From Sulfurovum sp. (GTDB taxonomy: Bacteria; Campylobacterota; Campylobacteria; Campylobacterales; Sulfurovaceae): a stretch of DNA of 64,000 nt. Positions 42,501-50,851 of the stretch are shown piece after piece; within the stretch, counting starts at the first letter, position 1; each line of letters starts with the position of its first letter. The stretch lies in NCBI GenBank assembly GCA_027068485.1, contig JAMOSB010000009.1, positions 1 through 64,000 of the forward strand, written 5' to 3'. The notes under the pieces are model-generated. The model made no database searches. It had not been told where the DNA came from and saw only the letters and a list, made by a program, of their open reading frames with translations. A program made the position numbers and the translations under genes.

Positions 42501-44376
42501 TCCCTCTCTCCTCAATAATCTGATAGAGTCGATCCACTACCAAGGGTTTGGTGAGTATCCCATCAAACCCCGTCTCAGCTACCCGCTCATGGGTCTGCTT
42601 ATAGGCATCCGCGGTCAAAGCATAGGTCGCAGGGAGGGGTTTGATCTCCTTGAGCAACGCATAGAGTTTAAACCCATCAATCTCAGGCATCTTGAGATCA
42701 AGAAGCAGTAGATCATACGCCTCTTTCTCATAGTATGCTATCGCCTCCTTGGCTCCAAGTGCCAAATCCAATATCACATCAGGGTAGCGTTTTTTGACAA
42801 AGAGTCGCAAAAGATCAAGATTGGTTGCGATATCATCAACTGCCAATATCCTCGTAGTAATCTTCCTTGTTTTAGTACTTTTTCGTATTTTTGCTTTTGC
42901 TAAGCTTATGTAGTAGGAGAGTGGAGCTTGCTGTGTAAAGATACGGTCAAAATTACTCAGTGCCTCTTCCGATAGTCGCTCAACCCCCTCTGCGATAAAG
43001 GCTGTCTGCTCATAGCGTCCAAAGTGTTTGACATAGCCGATAAGCTCATCATACCCTTTGTAGTGTGCCTCTTGCCCTGTCACAATAGTAACCACATCAG
43101 GATGCTCTGTGGAGCTATTACGCTGGATAAAAAGCTCATTAGAGAACTTCTCCCCCACGCTAAATTTTTTGATATCTGCCCCCAAAGACTTAAACAACTC
43201 AAAACGCTCCATCGCATGGTGCTGATACTTCTCACTCTGGTACTCCTCTAGAAAACAGAAGTTGAGTCCTTGAAGGATAGTCGTATCAAGCGGATGACGC
43301 TTAAGCACTACCACAAACGCAAAGCGACTCCCCTGACCTTTTTGACTCTTGACGGTGAGTTCTCCTCCCATACGCTGAGCGAGCTGTTTGGAGATATAGA
43401 GTCCTAGCCCTAGCCCCTCTTCGGTATTGTTGTGACGGACATAGGACTCAAAGATACTCTCCTGCTCCTCCTCAGAGAGTCCCACCCCACTATCTTCAAC
43501 CGCAAAAGTAAACTCTACCAACTGCGGATCAATCATATTTTTAATCACTTCCAAAGAGACACTCCCTTTGGGGGTATACTTGACTGCATTACTGAGAAGA
43601 TTGCTCACGATCTCAAAGATACGATGCCCATCCCCATAAAACTGTGAGGAGAACATCGGGATATCATACTGAAACTTCAGCCCTTTGAGATGGGCTTTTT
43701 GGATAACGCTATCGATAGCCTGTATCATCACCTCATCGATCCAGAAGGGCTGTTTCTCTATCTCTAGCTGTCCTGAGTTGAGCTTACTAATCGAGAGGAT
43801 ATCCCCTACGAGTGCGGTGAGGCTCTTCGTGGCAGTCTGGATCTTATCGAGGTAGTTTTTAGTCCCTTGGGGGGAGATATTCTTCTCCTCTTGTACGATA
43901 TTGCCATACCCCTCAATCGCTGCGAGAGAGGTACGCATCTCATGAGAGACATTGGCGATCATTAGCTGATGGGTATGCAGTACCTTCTCTTGGTGCATCG
44001 AGAGGTGCCTGAGGACACGCTGTGCTGTCTGAGCTCTCTCTTGGGCTTTGATCGACTCCATACTCTTGACGACATAGGTCTTAAAAAAGAACTCCAAGAA
44101 GAAGCGATCGAGAAACTTATTGGGGGCTTCACTACGATAGTATCGTGCGAGACTACGATAGACAGAGTGAATCGTCTCAAAGAGCTGATGAGAGAAGAGC
44201 GGATCGTTTTGCATCGAGATACGATAACACAGTGCCAAGAAAAAACGCTGATCCTCCAGATCGAGTAACACCGCTTCAAGAAAACCCAAAAGCTCCTCAT
44301 GCTCCATAGGATCACTCTCAACACACTTAAGGGCTTCACTCACCACCTCTCGTATGGTACTATCTAAGACAATCAT
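42484..44376 (-). CDS. Cytosolic hybrid histidine kinase (HisKA-HATPase-REC)
   Basis: A 630-aa kinase without membrane segments. An N-terminal helical region of ~130 residues (MIVLDSTIREVVSEALKCVESDP...) leads into HisKA (LMIANVSHEMRTSLAAIEGYG), HATPase (FEIVSNLLSNAVKYTPKG, EGLGLGLYISKQLA), a divergent receiver-like spacer and a C-terminal receiver (ILAVDDIATNLDLLRLF, LLLLDLKMPEIDG, YALTADA, LTKPLVV). It is preceded and overlapped by a FIST gene (ATGA), so the FIST protein is the likely input module. Similar FIST-kinase pairs are known, including NosP-NahK in Pseudomonas and relatives. Confidence 0.92.
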   Translation of the reverse strand: MIVLDSTIREVVSEALKCVESDPMEHEELLGFLEAVLLDLEDQRFFLALCYRISMQNDPLFSHQLFETIHSVYRSLARYYRSEAPNKFLDRFFLEFFFKTYVVKSMESIKAQERAQTAQRVLRHLSMHQEKVLHTHQLMIANVSHEMRTSLAAIEGYGNIVQEEKNISPQGTKNYLDKIQTATKSLTALVGDILSISKLNSGQLEIEKQPFWIDEVMIQAIDSVIQKAHLKGLKFQYDIPMFSSQFYGDGHRIFEIVSNLLSNAVKYTPKGSVSLEVIKNMIDPQLVEFTFAVEDSGVGLSEEEQESIFESYVRHNNTEEGLGLGLYISKQLAQRMGGELTVKSQKGQGSRFAFVVVLKRHPLDTTILQGLNFCFLEEYQSEKYQHHAMERFELFKSLGADIKKFSVGEKFSNELFIQRNSSTEHPDVVTIVTGQEAHYKGYDELIGYVKHFGRYEQTAFIAEGVERLSEEALSNFDRIFTQQAPLSYYISLAKAKIRKSTKTRKITTRILAVDDIATNLDLLRLFVKKRYPDVILDLALGAKEAIAYYEKEAYDLLLLDLKMPEIDGFKLYALLKEIKPLPATYALTADAYKQTHERVAETGFDGILTKPLVVDRLYQIIEERGNVQDH

Positions 44377-45485
44377 ACCATCTCCTTTTCACAGAGTGAA
44401 CAGAGCGTAAAGGTCTGGTTTTGGAGCTGTGAGGATACCTCTGAGATCGAGGTACCTATCTCACCAAACGCATGTGCCCCAATAAAGGGGTGATTGAGAT
44501 GCTTCGCTAGGGTAATGAGCCACATATGCTCCCGTGTCCCCAAAAACTGCTTCATCCCAATACACGCAAACAAAAAGAGAACCCCACAATTGAGCTGAGG
44601 GTCAAAGAGTCTCTGGAAGCGTTTCTTCTCCTCAGTCACTCCTAACGGAGTCGAGATCTTGATCTCTCGGTAGGAGTCATCGATCTCTTTGTAGAGGAGG
44701 ATGCTCCCTTGCTCCCTATCGATACTCTTAATCGAAGAGAGGACACTAGATTCACTAATCGAATCGTTTTTATGAAAGAGAAAGAGCGGATGCTCAAAGG
44801 AGTTGATCCCCTCTTGGTGTATCTCCCCGATAATCTCCTCGATCACCTCAAGAGCAGGACGCCCCTCTAGTGCATAGAGTCTGTGTCCTTTGGCTTTGGT
44901 AATCTCAAGCCGTAACCCAATCGGCTCAAAGTTGTGTATGGCTATCCCTTGCATCTCATAGTAACGGCTATCGATAGAGCAGATGAGGGCTTGATGGTGG
45001 ATAAAGCGACCATTGTAGAAGAGTGTAGGCATCACTGCCTCCTCTGGGCTTCCTGCTATCATACCATAGAGCTTCCCACCCACCCCTAGACGCTTTTGAG
45101 TCACCTCAATCGTCTGCTCAGAACAGGACTCAGGCAGTTCAAACAAAAAAGCATGAGCAGAAGCAAACTTAGGCGTACACTTCTCCCACGCCTCCAACTC
45201 ACTACAACCAATCGTTTCAATGTGGTAGGCATCCTTACGAATCTCTAGTAGCATAAAGATACAGGTGTGATTACTGTTATCGATATGAGGTAGGGTATGG
45301 TAGATATTGGACTCTGAGCTACACCCAATAAACTCTAGTTCAGGATAGAGTGCATGGGCATACCCACAATGCTCTATCACCTCCGCCTCCTTACCTGCCA
45401 CATAAAACCCAATCGCAACAGTAGGAACAAACCCTATAGCACACACCGATGCAGGGGAAAAGTCTGAGACAATCTTATAGTTCAT
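44373..45485 (-). CDS. FIST domain signalling protein
   Basis: The 370-aa protein spans a FIST_N domain (TVAIGFYVAGKEAEVIEHCGYAHALYPELEFIGCSSESNIY) and a FIST_C domain (GHRLYALEGRPALEVIEEIIGE, CGVLFLFACIGMKQFLGTREHMW, PFIGAHAFGEIG). FIST proteins are cytosolic sensory modules; the NosP group binds heme and senses nitric oxide, but other members may bind amino acids. Heme ligands cannot be assigned by eye here. It lies first in the FIST-kinase-Hpt-NarL operon, with an ATGA overlap to the kinase gene, and is probably its sensor. Confidence 0.85.
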   Translation of the reverse strand: MNYKIVSDFSPASVCAIGFVPTVAIGFYVAGKEAEVIEHCGYAHALYPELEFIGCSSESNIYHTLPHIDNSNHTCIFMLLEIRKDAYHIETIGCSELEAWEKCTPKFASAHAFLFELPESCSEQTIEVTQKRLGVGGKLYGMIAGSPEEAVMPTLFYNGRFIHHQALICSIDSRYYEMQGIAIHNFEPIGLRLEITKAKGHRLYALEGRPALEVIEEIIGEIHQEGINSFEHPLFLFHKNDSISESSVLSSIKSIDREQGSILLYKEIDDSYREIKISTPLGVTEEKKRFQRLFDPQLNCGVLFLFACIGMKQFLGTREHMWLITLAKHLNHPFIGAHAFGEIGTSISEVSSQLQNQTFTLCSLCEKEMV

Positions 45486-45525
45486 CTATACTCCTAACAG
45501 TCCAATAGAAAATTGAACTTTGCAT

Positions 45526-45531
45526 ATTATA
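45526..45531 (-). promoter_or_regulatory. Likely -10 element of the FIST relay operon
   Basis: TATAAT on the minus strand (GGCTATAATATG), 40 bases upstream of the FIST start codon. Confidence 0.45.
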
Positions 45532-45566
45532 GCCACTACTCTTTTAAACTGCATCCCTATCACCTC

Positions 45567-45588
45567 TCTGTAGGTCTCTTCCTACAGA
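45567..45588. promoter_or_regulatory. Dyad in the divergent FIST / receiver promoter region, possible operator
   Basis: Perfect 8-bp arms TCTGTAGG and CCTACAGA flank 6 bases. The centre is about 42 bases upstream of the expected start of the plus-strand transcript (from the TATACT at 45608) and about 58 upstream of the minus-strand one. That is a usual place for an activator or repressor site. The binding protein is unknown; the NarL-type regulator is a candidate. Confidence 0.4.
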
Positions 45589-45607
45589 CTTTTGAGTCAA
45601 ATTATCC

Positions 45608-45613
45608 TATACT
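45608..45613 (+). promoter_or_regulatory. Likely -10 element for the receiver protein gene
   Basis: TATACT lies 23 bases upstream of the ATG at 45637, followed by a TTTAGGAG ribosome site. Confidence 0.4.
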
Positions 45614-45636
45614 CTGCAAAAATTTAGGAGTAAGTC

Positions 45637-46011
45637 ATGAACAAGAGAGTACTTTTTGTGGATGATGTACAGTATAACATTGAGTTTGAGAGTAAAGTCG
45701 TCAAGACACTCGAGAAAGAGCTAGGGATCACCATCGAAGTCGATAGTGCCAATACCCTACAAGATGCCAAAAAAATCATCGAAAACAGTATGCCCTATGA
45801 TGCGATGATTGTCGACATGAATCTCCCTGATGGTTCAGGTGTTGATGTAGCAAAAGCGGCATTTCACAAATCTGAGATTACACGCCTTGCCGCACTCACC
45901 ATCTACCCTAGTAAGTACCAAGAGTATGCTGCTTTTTTTGACCTCTTTCTACGCAAACCTATCATGCCTACAGATTTCAAAGAGGCACTTATGCGTCTTT
46001 TGAAGATTTAA
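45637..46011 (+). CDS. Single-domain response regulator (CheY-like receiver)
   Basis: A 124-aa stand-alone receiver. The acidic pocket (LFVDDVQ), phosphoacceptor (MIVDMNLPDGSG), Thr switch (AALTIYP) and Lys (FLRKPI) are all present. With no output domain, it would act through protein contacts or as a phosphate sink. It is divergent from the FIST-kinase relay and may belong to it. acpS follows after a short gap. Confidence 0.9.
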   Translation: MNKRVLFVDDVQYNIEFESKVVKTLEKELGITIEVDSANTLQDAKKIIENSMPYDAMIVDMNLPDGSGVDVAKAAFHKSEITRLAALTIYPSKYQEYAAFFDLFLRKPIMPTDFKEALMRLLKI

Positions 46012-46029
46012 TTGGTTACACTCCACTCC

Positions 46030-46407
46030 ATGAAAATAGGGACAGATATTATTGAAATCAGACGAATAGAGAAGCTTATAGACCGCTATGGGATTAAGTT
46101 TAAGGAGCGATACCTCTCCCCCAAAGAGATCGCTATGGCTCGCAAGATAGAGACCCTCGCAGGTCTCTGGGCTGCCAAAGAGGCGATCGCCAAAGCCTTG
46201 GGGTGTGGTATCGGTGCGGAGTTGTCCTTTTTGGATATCATCATCGCCAAGAACCACAAAGGTGCTCCCTTCTTCACCCTCACCCATGAGGCACAACAAG
46301 TACATCAACTTCATAACACTTCACTCTCTATCAGCCATGATGGTGGGTTTGCCATCGCGGTGGTAGCACTAAGCCACAAACCATACACTCAGGAGTCCTA
46401 CAGATGA
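46030..46407 (+). CDS. acpS: Holo-[acyl-carrier-protein] synthase
   Basis: AcpS attaches phosphopantetheine from CoA to acyl carrier protein. The protein has MKIGTDIIEIRRIEKLI (Mg-binding Asp in GTDI), RYLSPKEIAMA, the catalytic LAGLWAAKEAIAKALG and LSISHDGGFAIAVV. The track start (46012) is a TTG; the ATG at 46030 starts exactly at the conserved strand and gives 125 residues, the usual size. Confidence 0.95.
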   Translation: MKIGTDIIEIRRIEKLIDRYGIKFKERYLSPKEIAMARKIETLAGLWAAKEAIAKALGCGIGAELSFLDIIIAKNHKGAPFFTLTHEAQQVHQLHNTSLSISHDGGFAIAVVALSHKPYTQESYR

Positions 46408-46841
46408 AATCCCTTACACTACTCACACTTACCACTCTACTAATGGTCGGATGTACTCAAGAGCCTCAGACGCTTAGCAAAAGTAGACACGCCACCTCAC
46501 CCCTCATACTCGAAGATGAACCTACCGTCACACCTCTGCATGTAGCCCAACAACCACGCAGACGCTTCATCCCAAAAAAAGTCGATGATAGCAACTACAA
46601 CAGTGACTACGCCTACCCAGACAACCCCACCCAAAAACCCAAACCCACGCTAGCAGTCGCCTCCAAAACGATGCAGTATGGCGAGAAAAACAGTACACAA
46701 CCTACCCCCATTGCGATGAGCAAAGAGGCGTGTATCGGGATGATTGGAGAGGCGAAGTTTGCGAAGTATACAAAGATGCTAGGAAGCGAAGGCTCTGCCA
46801 TCAAACGATGTGTCATGCTCAAAGCGATGCGACAACGCTAA
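46404..46841 (+). CDS. Lipoprotein of unknown function
   Basis: A 145-aa protein with a lipoprotein signal (MKSLTLLTLTTLLMVGCTQEP, lipobox MVGC) and a Pro/Ser/Thr-rich middle. A conserved-looking C-terminus with two cysteines follows (KEACIGMIGEAKFAKYTKMLGSEGSAIKRCVML). It overlaps acpS by 4 bases (ATGA) and is convergent with the GspF-like gene. I do not recognise the family. Confidence 0.7.
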   Translation: MKSLTLLTLTTLLMVGCTQEPQTLSKSRHATSPLILEDEPTVTPLHVAQQPRRRFIPKKVDDSNYNSDYAYPDNPTQKPKPTLAVASKTMQYGEKNSTQPTPIAMSKEACIGMIGEAKFAKYTKMLGSEGSAIKRCVMLKAMRQR

Positions 46842-46852
46842 AAGAGGTGTTC

Positions 46853-47935
46853 CTATAAGCTTTGTTGAGCCCACATCGCCATCATCCCAATGAGCAAGCT
46901 CATCGCAATCATCCCCACAATCCCCCCAATAAGTAGCGTCATAATCGGGGGAATGAGCCTCTGAAGGATAGCGATCCTCTCATCGGCCTCTTCACGGTAG
47001 ATAAGGGCTAACTCCCTAAAGGAGTCATCGAGACGACCACTCTCCTCCCCTGCAATCAGCAGATCCCCATAGATAAGCGGGACAATCGACGCCTTCTCGA
47101 AAGCCAAGGAGAGTGATCCCCCCGCAATAATCCCCTCCATAGAGCGATCAATAACGGCTTGAAGCGGAAGTGACTTCACCCCCTCTTTGGCGATCTCCAG
47201 ACTCTCTACCAACCCCACACCACTTCCAAAGAGCTTCTCCATAGAGTTGGAGAAGAGTGAGAGCATACTAAACAGTGAGATCGTACCGAATAGAGGTGTT
47301 GCTAGCCATAGACGCTGTACCCCGTAGCGAAACGGACGGATGAGCTTATAGGCGATGAGCCACACCCCAACCCCTAGCCCAATACTCTGAGCTATCAGCT
47401 CCCAGTGCTGTTGCATATAGCCAGAGAAGTCGAGTAGGTACTGTGTCGTGGTGGGTAGCTCACCCCCCATACTCTCGATAAACCGACTAAACTCAGGTAC
47501 CACCTTGATACTCAGATAGAAGACCACCCCAACGGCAAAGAGCAGGGTCAACAACGGCACAAGCATCGCCCCCTTCAGACGCTTTTTAAAGGTCTCGTTG
47601 ATCTCAAGGTTATGGTGTATCTCCCGAAAAATCATCTGGATATTACCACTCTCTTCACCCGCTTCAAGCATAGAGCAGATAGTCTTATCAAAAAAGACCG
47701 TATAGTACTGCCCGATAGTCGAGAAGCGACCTCCCTGCTCGATGAGATTAATCGTATCTCCTATCAGGTATTTGAGGTTGCCTTTAGATTGTCGATGAAG
47801 CATCTCTAGTGCCTTAATCAACGTAATCCCCGCACCCGTAAGCACCGCCATCTGTCGAAAAAAGTTGATCCGTACCTTAGGGGAGATCCCTCGCACATGG
47901 TTGCGGATAAAGTGTCTAACACCCGTTGTTTGCAT
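46853..47935 (-). CDS. Type II secretion / type IV pilus inner-membrane protein (GspF/PilC family)
   Basis: A 360-aa protein with two GspF-type halves, each with an amphipathic helical domain and membrane helices. The first reads FFRQMAVLTGAGITLIKALEML...SMLEAGEESGNIQMIFREI; the second FSMLLSLFSNSMEKLFGSGVGLVESLEIA...GDLLIAGEESGRLDDSFRELA and LIGGIVGMIAMSLLIGMMAMW. It forms the platform in the membrane that works with the GspE-like ATPase. It is the last gene of the pilus/secretion cluster, 8 bases after the ATPase gene. Confidence 0.92.
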   Translation of the reverse strand: MQTTGVRHFIRNHVRGISPKVRINFFRQMAVLTGAGITLIKALEMLHRQSKGNLKYLIGDTINLIEQGGRFSTIGQYYTVFFDKTICSMLEAGEESGNIQMIFREIHHNLEINETFKKRLKGAMLVPLLTLLFAVGVVFYLSIKVVPEFSRFIESMGGELPTTTQYLLDFSGYMQQHWELIAQSIGLGVGVWLIAYKLIRPFRYGVQRLWLATPLFGTISLFSMLSLFSNSMEKLFGSGVGLVESLEIAKEGVKSLPLQAVIDRSMEGIIAGGSLSLAFEKASIVPLIYGDLLIAGEESGRLDDSFRELALIYREEADERIAILQRLIPPIMTLLIGGIVGMIAMSLLIGMMAMWAQQSL

Positions 47936-47943
47936 GGTTGTTC

Positions 47944-49605
47944 CTATTGGACAATGATCTTCTTAAACTCATCAAGTGAGGTCTCTCCATCGAGTACCTT
48001 CTGACGCGTCGCACTAAAGAGTGTGGGCATATGGAGCGTCTCCATCGCATAGGCTTTGATCTGGGTATCATTCTCTCCACTATTGATCATGCGTCGTATC
48101 GTCTCATCAAGGACGAGGAGTTCATAGACACCGATGCGTGAGCTGTAACCACTATTGATACACGCTTTACACCCTCTAGGTGTATAGATCTTCTGAGGGG
48201 TATCGATGCTCAGTAGGTGCATCTCCTCAGGGGTAGTGAGCTTGGCAGACTTACACACAGGACAGAGTACCCGTACGAGTCGCTGAGCCAATACCGCCAC
48301 CAGTGTAGAGGAGATTGCAAATGGCTCTATCCCCATATCAAGAAGCCGTGTGATGGTGCTAGGGGCATCATTGGTATGGATAGTAGAGTAGACCATATGC
48401 CCCGTCAATGCCGCCCGCAAGGAGACTTTAGCGGTCTCACTATCGCGTATCTCCCCCACCATCAAGAGATCAGGGTCTTGTCGGAGTACCCCACGCAACA
48501 CCTCCGCAAAGGAGACCTTATAACTATCGATCTCTACCTGCGTAATCCCTGGGATTTTTGCCTCGACGGGATCTTCAACGGTCAAGATATTGATGGCATC
48601 TGATTTGATCTCCCCAATCGCAGCCCGCAGGGTGGTTGACTTACCACACCCCGTAGGACCAGAGACCAAAATCATCCCATAGGGCTTAGCGATAATCTCC
48701 TTCCACTGCGTCAAGATATCCCCATCCATTCCCAGATCACGCAACCCAAGGGAGATCTCATAGTGGTTGAGCTTCCGCAGGACGATCTTCTCTCCATAGA
48801 CGGTAGGAATGACTGCCACACGAAAGGGGACATCATACCCCTCCCCCTCCTCCTCTTGGGTATGGTAGACCAAGGCACCATCTTGCATATCGCGTTTTTG
48901 AGCGATATCGAGATGGGCGATGAGCTTGACCCGAGAGCTAAAGGAGTGGAAAAACGCCATAGGATACTCCCCAAAAACCTGTAGTACCCCATTGATCCGC
49001 ATCCGAATCCTAAAGCGTAGTTTTTGTGGCTCGATATGGATATCTGATGCCCCAAGCTCTACACACCGCTGAAGGATCTCCTCTGCAAACGCAATCGCTC
49101 GTTGCTCTTTGGGGAGACGCTCCAAATCCTGCTGTGTACTAATCGCAAAATACTCCCGCACTTCAATCGCATCTTCCATCACGGAGGCGAGTCGCTGAAA
49201 CTGCTCATAGGGTACGACCACCTTTCGTAGTGTCCGCTCCTCTAGGGAGTGGGTGATATCCCCCCACGCCTGCCACGAGAGAGGAGAGGCAAAGTAGACT
49301 GTCGCAGTATGCTCATCACGAATATCGACAAGGACACGGTATGCCTTAAAGAGGGTATCCGTCATGGGGGTCTGATGAGGCGTGACCCGCTCACCCTGCC
49401 CTAGAACCTCCACTTGGGCATACTTTGCAATAAACGACGCAATCACCTCACTACTTACCACCTCATGCTTGATAAGCCGTGCGATTAGACTCTCTTGTGT
49501 CGTATCCACACTCCGCACAATCTGTGTGCGTTGAGTCGTATCGATAAACCCCTCATGCAGAAGGTACCGTAACAGTGCGGACTCAAACTCTCGTTGACTT
49601 TTCAT
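47944..49605 (-). CDS. Type II secretion / type IV pilus assembly ATPase (GspE/PilB family)
   Basis: The 553-aa hexameric motor powers pilus or pseudopilus growth. It has an N-terminal GspE_N domain, a QRCVELGASDIHIEPQ segment, Walker A LVSGPTGCGKSTTLRAAIG, the Asp box LTVEDPVE, Walker B RQDPDLLMVGEIRDSETA, the His box LTGHMVYSTIHTNDAPSTITRLLDMG, and a zinc tetracysteine (CPVCKSAKL...CKACINSG). All motifs are intact. It follows the large pseudopilin gene by 4 bases. Confidence 0.95.
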   Translation of the reverse strand: MKSQREFESALLRYLLHEGFIDTTQRTQIVRSVDTTQESLIARLIKHEVVSSEVIASFIAKYAQVEVLGQGERVTPHQTPMTDTLFKAYRVLVDIRDEHTATVYFASPLSWQAWGDITHSLEERTLRKVVVPYEQFQRLASVMEDAIEVREYFAISTQQDLERLPKEQRAIAFAEEILQRCVELGASDIHIEPQKLRFRIRMRINGVLQVFGEYPMAFFHSFSSRVKLIAHLDIAQKRDMQDGALVYHTQEEEGEGYDVPFRVAVIPTVYGEKIVLRKLNHYEISLGLRDLGMDGDILTQWKEIIAKPYGMILVSGPTGCGKSTTLRAAIGEIKSDAINILTVEDPVEAKIPGITQVEIDSYKVSFAEVLRGVLRQDPDLLMVGEIRDSETAKVSLRAALTGHMVYSTIHTNDAPSTITRLLDMGIEPFAISSTLVAVLAQRLVRVLCPVCKSAKLTTPEEMHLLSIDTPQKIYTPRGCKACINSGYSSRIGVYELLVLDETIRRMINSGENDTQIKAYAMETLHMPTLFSATRQKVLDGETSLDEFKKIIVQ

Positions 49606-49609
49606 AACC

Positions 49610-50851
49610 CTACCTTGGATAGACTATTGCTATTTTTTTATTGGGGAGGAAGTGGGCGGTATAGGCATCTCGATACTCCCAAGTCTGCCCCCCATCCAGA
49701 CTTCGCAAGATCACCACCACCTTCTCCCCCGCACTCATATAAAACGGGTTGTTCTCATCCCCTGCACCTGTCCAGAGTGATGCCCCATGGATCCGTATCG
49801 ACTCAAAAAAGCTAGAGCCTTTGAGACTCGCACTACTACTCCCTGCAAAGTGGTAGGGGTGGTTATTGATAGAGAGATTCCCATCGGTGGTATTGAGATC
49901 AAAGCAGTACTTTGCCACCCCAACATGCCAACTCATATTGTGATCGGCTACTGCTGTATCAAACGCCTCTACATGGGGGATATAGGGGATATAGCGACGC
50001 ATATCCCCATCACAATCAGCATGGGTGCTGTTCTCCTCACTACACACAACTCCTGAGGAGTCCTCTGCATAGTAGAGCATCGGTGAGTAGATCACAATGC
50101 GTGTACGGTTACTCTCCGTATCAACATCGATCATCATCTCTGTTGGGGTAAATGCCTCCTCATCATAGAGGGTCGTGATATCAGAAGCATAGAGTCCTTG
50201 GAGACTTTTGGGGTCACGATAGGGGTCAAACTCCTCCTTGAGGTAGCTTGGCTCACCCCCCTCAAATCGCCCGTCACTCCCCGCAGAGTAGAGGGTCAAA
50301 AAGTCGTGAGGTGCGTGTGAGGAGATATTGAGATCGACTACCCCCTTGACCCCAACACCCCAACCATCATGCAGGAGACTACTCTCCTCTTCACGCTCTA
50401 CCCCCTGCCCGATATAGCCCCCATGGTAGCCGATATAGAGTGCAGGAGTGGTATAGGTAGAGAGGGCGATCTGACTATCGACAAACGCCCCACTATCCTC
50501 CCCATCTAAAAAAGGCATCGCAGGCATCTTCTCCCCCTGATCGCGACGCAGAAGGTTGGTGATGCGGTAGCGTCCTAGTGTGCCATTGACATAGGAGAGG
50601 TTCCCTTCACGGTTGAGGAGGCAGGAGAGGTGTGGTGGCATGGTACCAAAGTCATTGAGAAAGCCTGTGATACTCTCTCCCTCCTCCACAGAGGCGATCC
50701 CCTCTTTGATCGATTTGAGTAGCTCAGTGGTGTAGCGTTTGGCGTGGATCTCACCTGTATCTTTGAGTGTAACCAACCCCAAAGAGGCGACTAGGGAGAT
50801 GATCGTAATCACCGTGAGAAGCTCGATTAGACTAAAGGCTCTTCGCAACAC
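49610..50851 (-). CDS. Unusually large pseudopilin (413 aa)
   Basis: The N-terminus has a prepilin signal: RRAFSLIELLTVITIISLVASLGLV, with the processing site before Phe and Glu at mature position 5. The remainder is a ~380-residue globular domain, about twice the size of standard pseudopilins. It includes a GspG-like calcium-site motif LYSAGSDGRFEGGE and several Cys residues (LSCLLNR, VVCSEENSTHADCDG, KYCFDLNT). It starts with GTG overlapping the upstream stop by one base (TAGTG), with AGGAGG in front. It would be a minor pilin or pilus-tip component. Confidence 0.85.
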   Translation of the reverse strand: MLRRAFSLIELLTVITIISLVASLGLVTLKDTGEIHAKRYTTELLKSIKEGIASVEEGESITGFLNDFGTMPPHLSCLLNREGNLSYVNGTLGRYRITNLLRRDQGEKMPAMPFLDGEDSGAFVDSQIALSTYTTPALYIGYHGGYIGQGVEREEESSLLHDGWGVGVKGVVDLNISSHAPHDFLTLYSAGSDGRFEGGEPSYLKEEFDPYRDPKSLQGLYASDITTLYDEEAFTPTEMMIDVDTESNRTRIVIYSPMLYYAEDSSGVVCSEENSTHADCDGDMRRYIPYIPHVEAFDTAVADHNMSWHVGVAKYCFDLNTTDGNLSINNHPYHFAGSSSASLKGSSFFESIRIHGASLWTGAGDENNPFYMSAGEKVVVILRSLDGGQTWEYRDAYTAHFLPNKKIAIVYPR

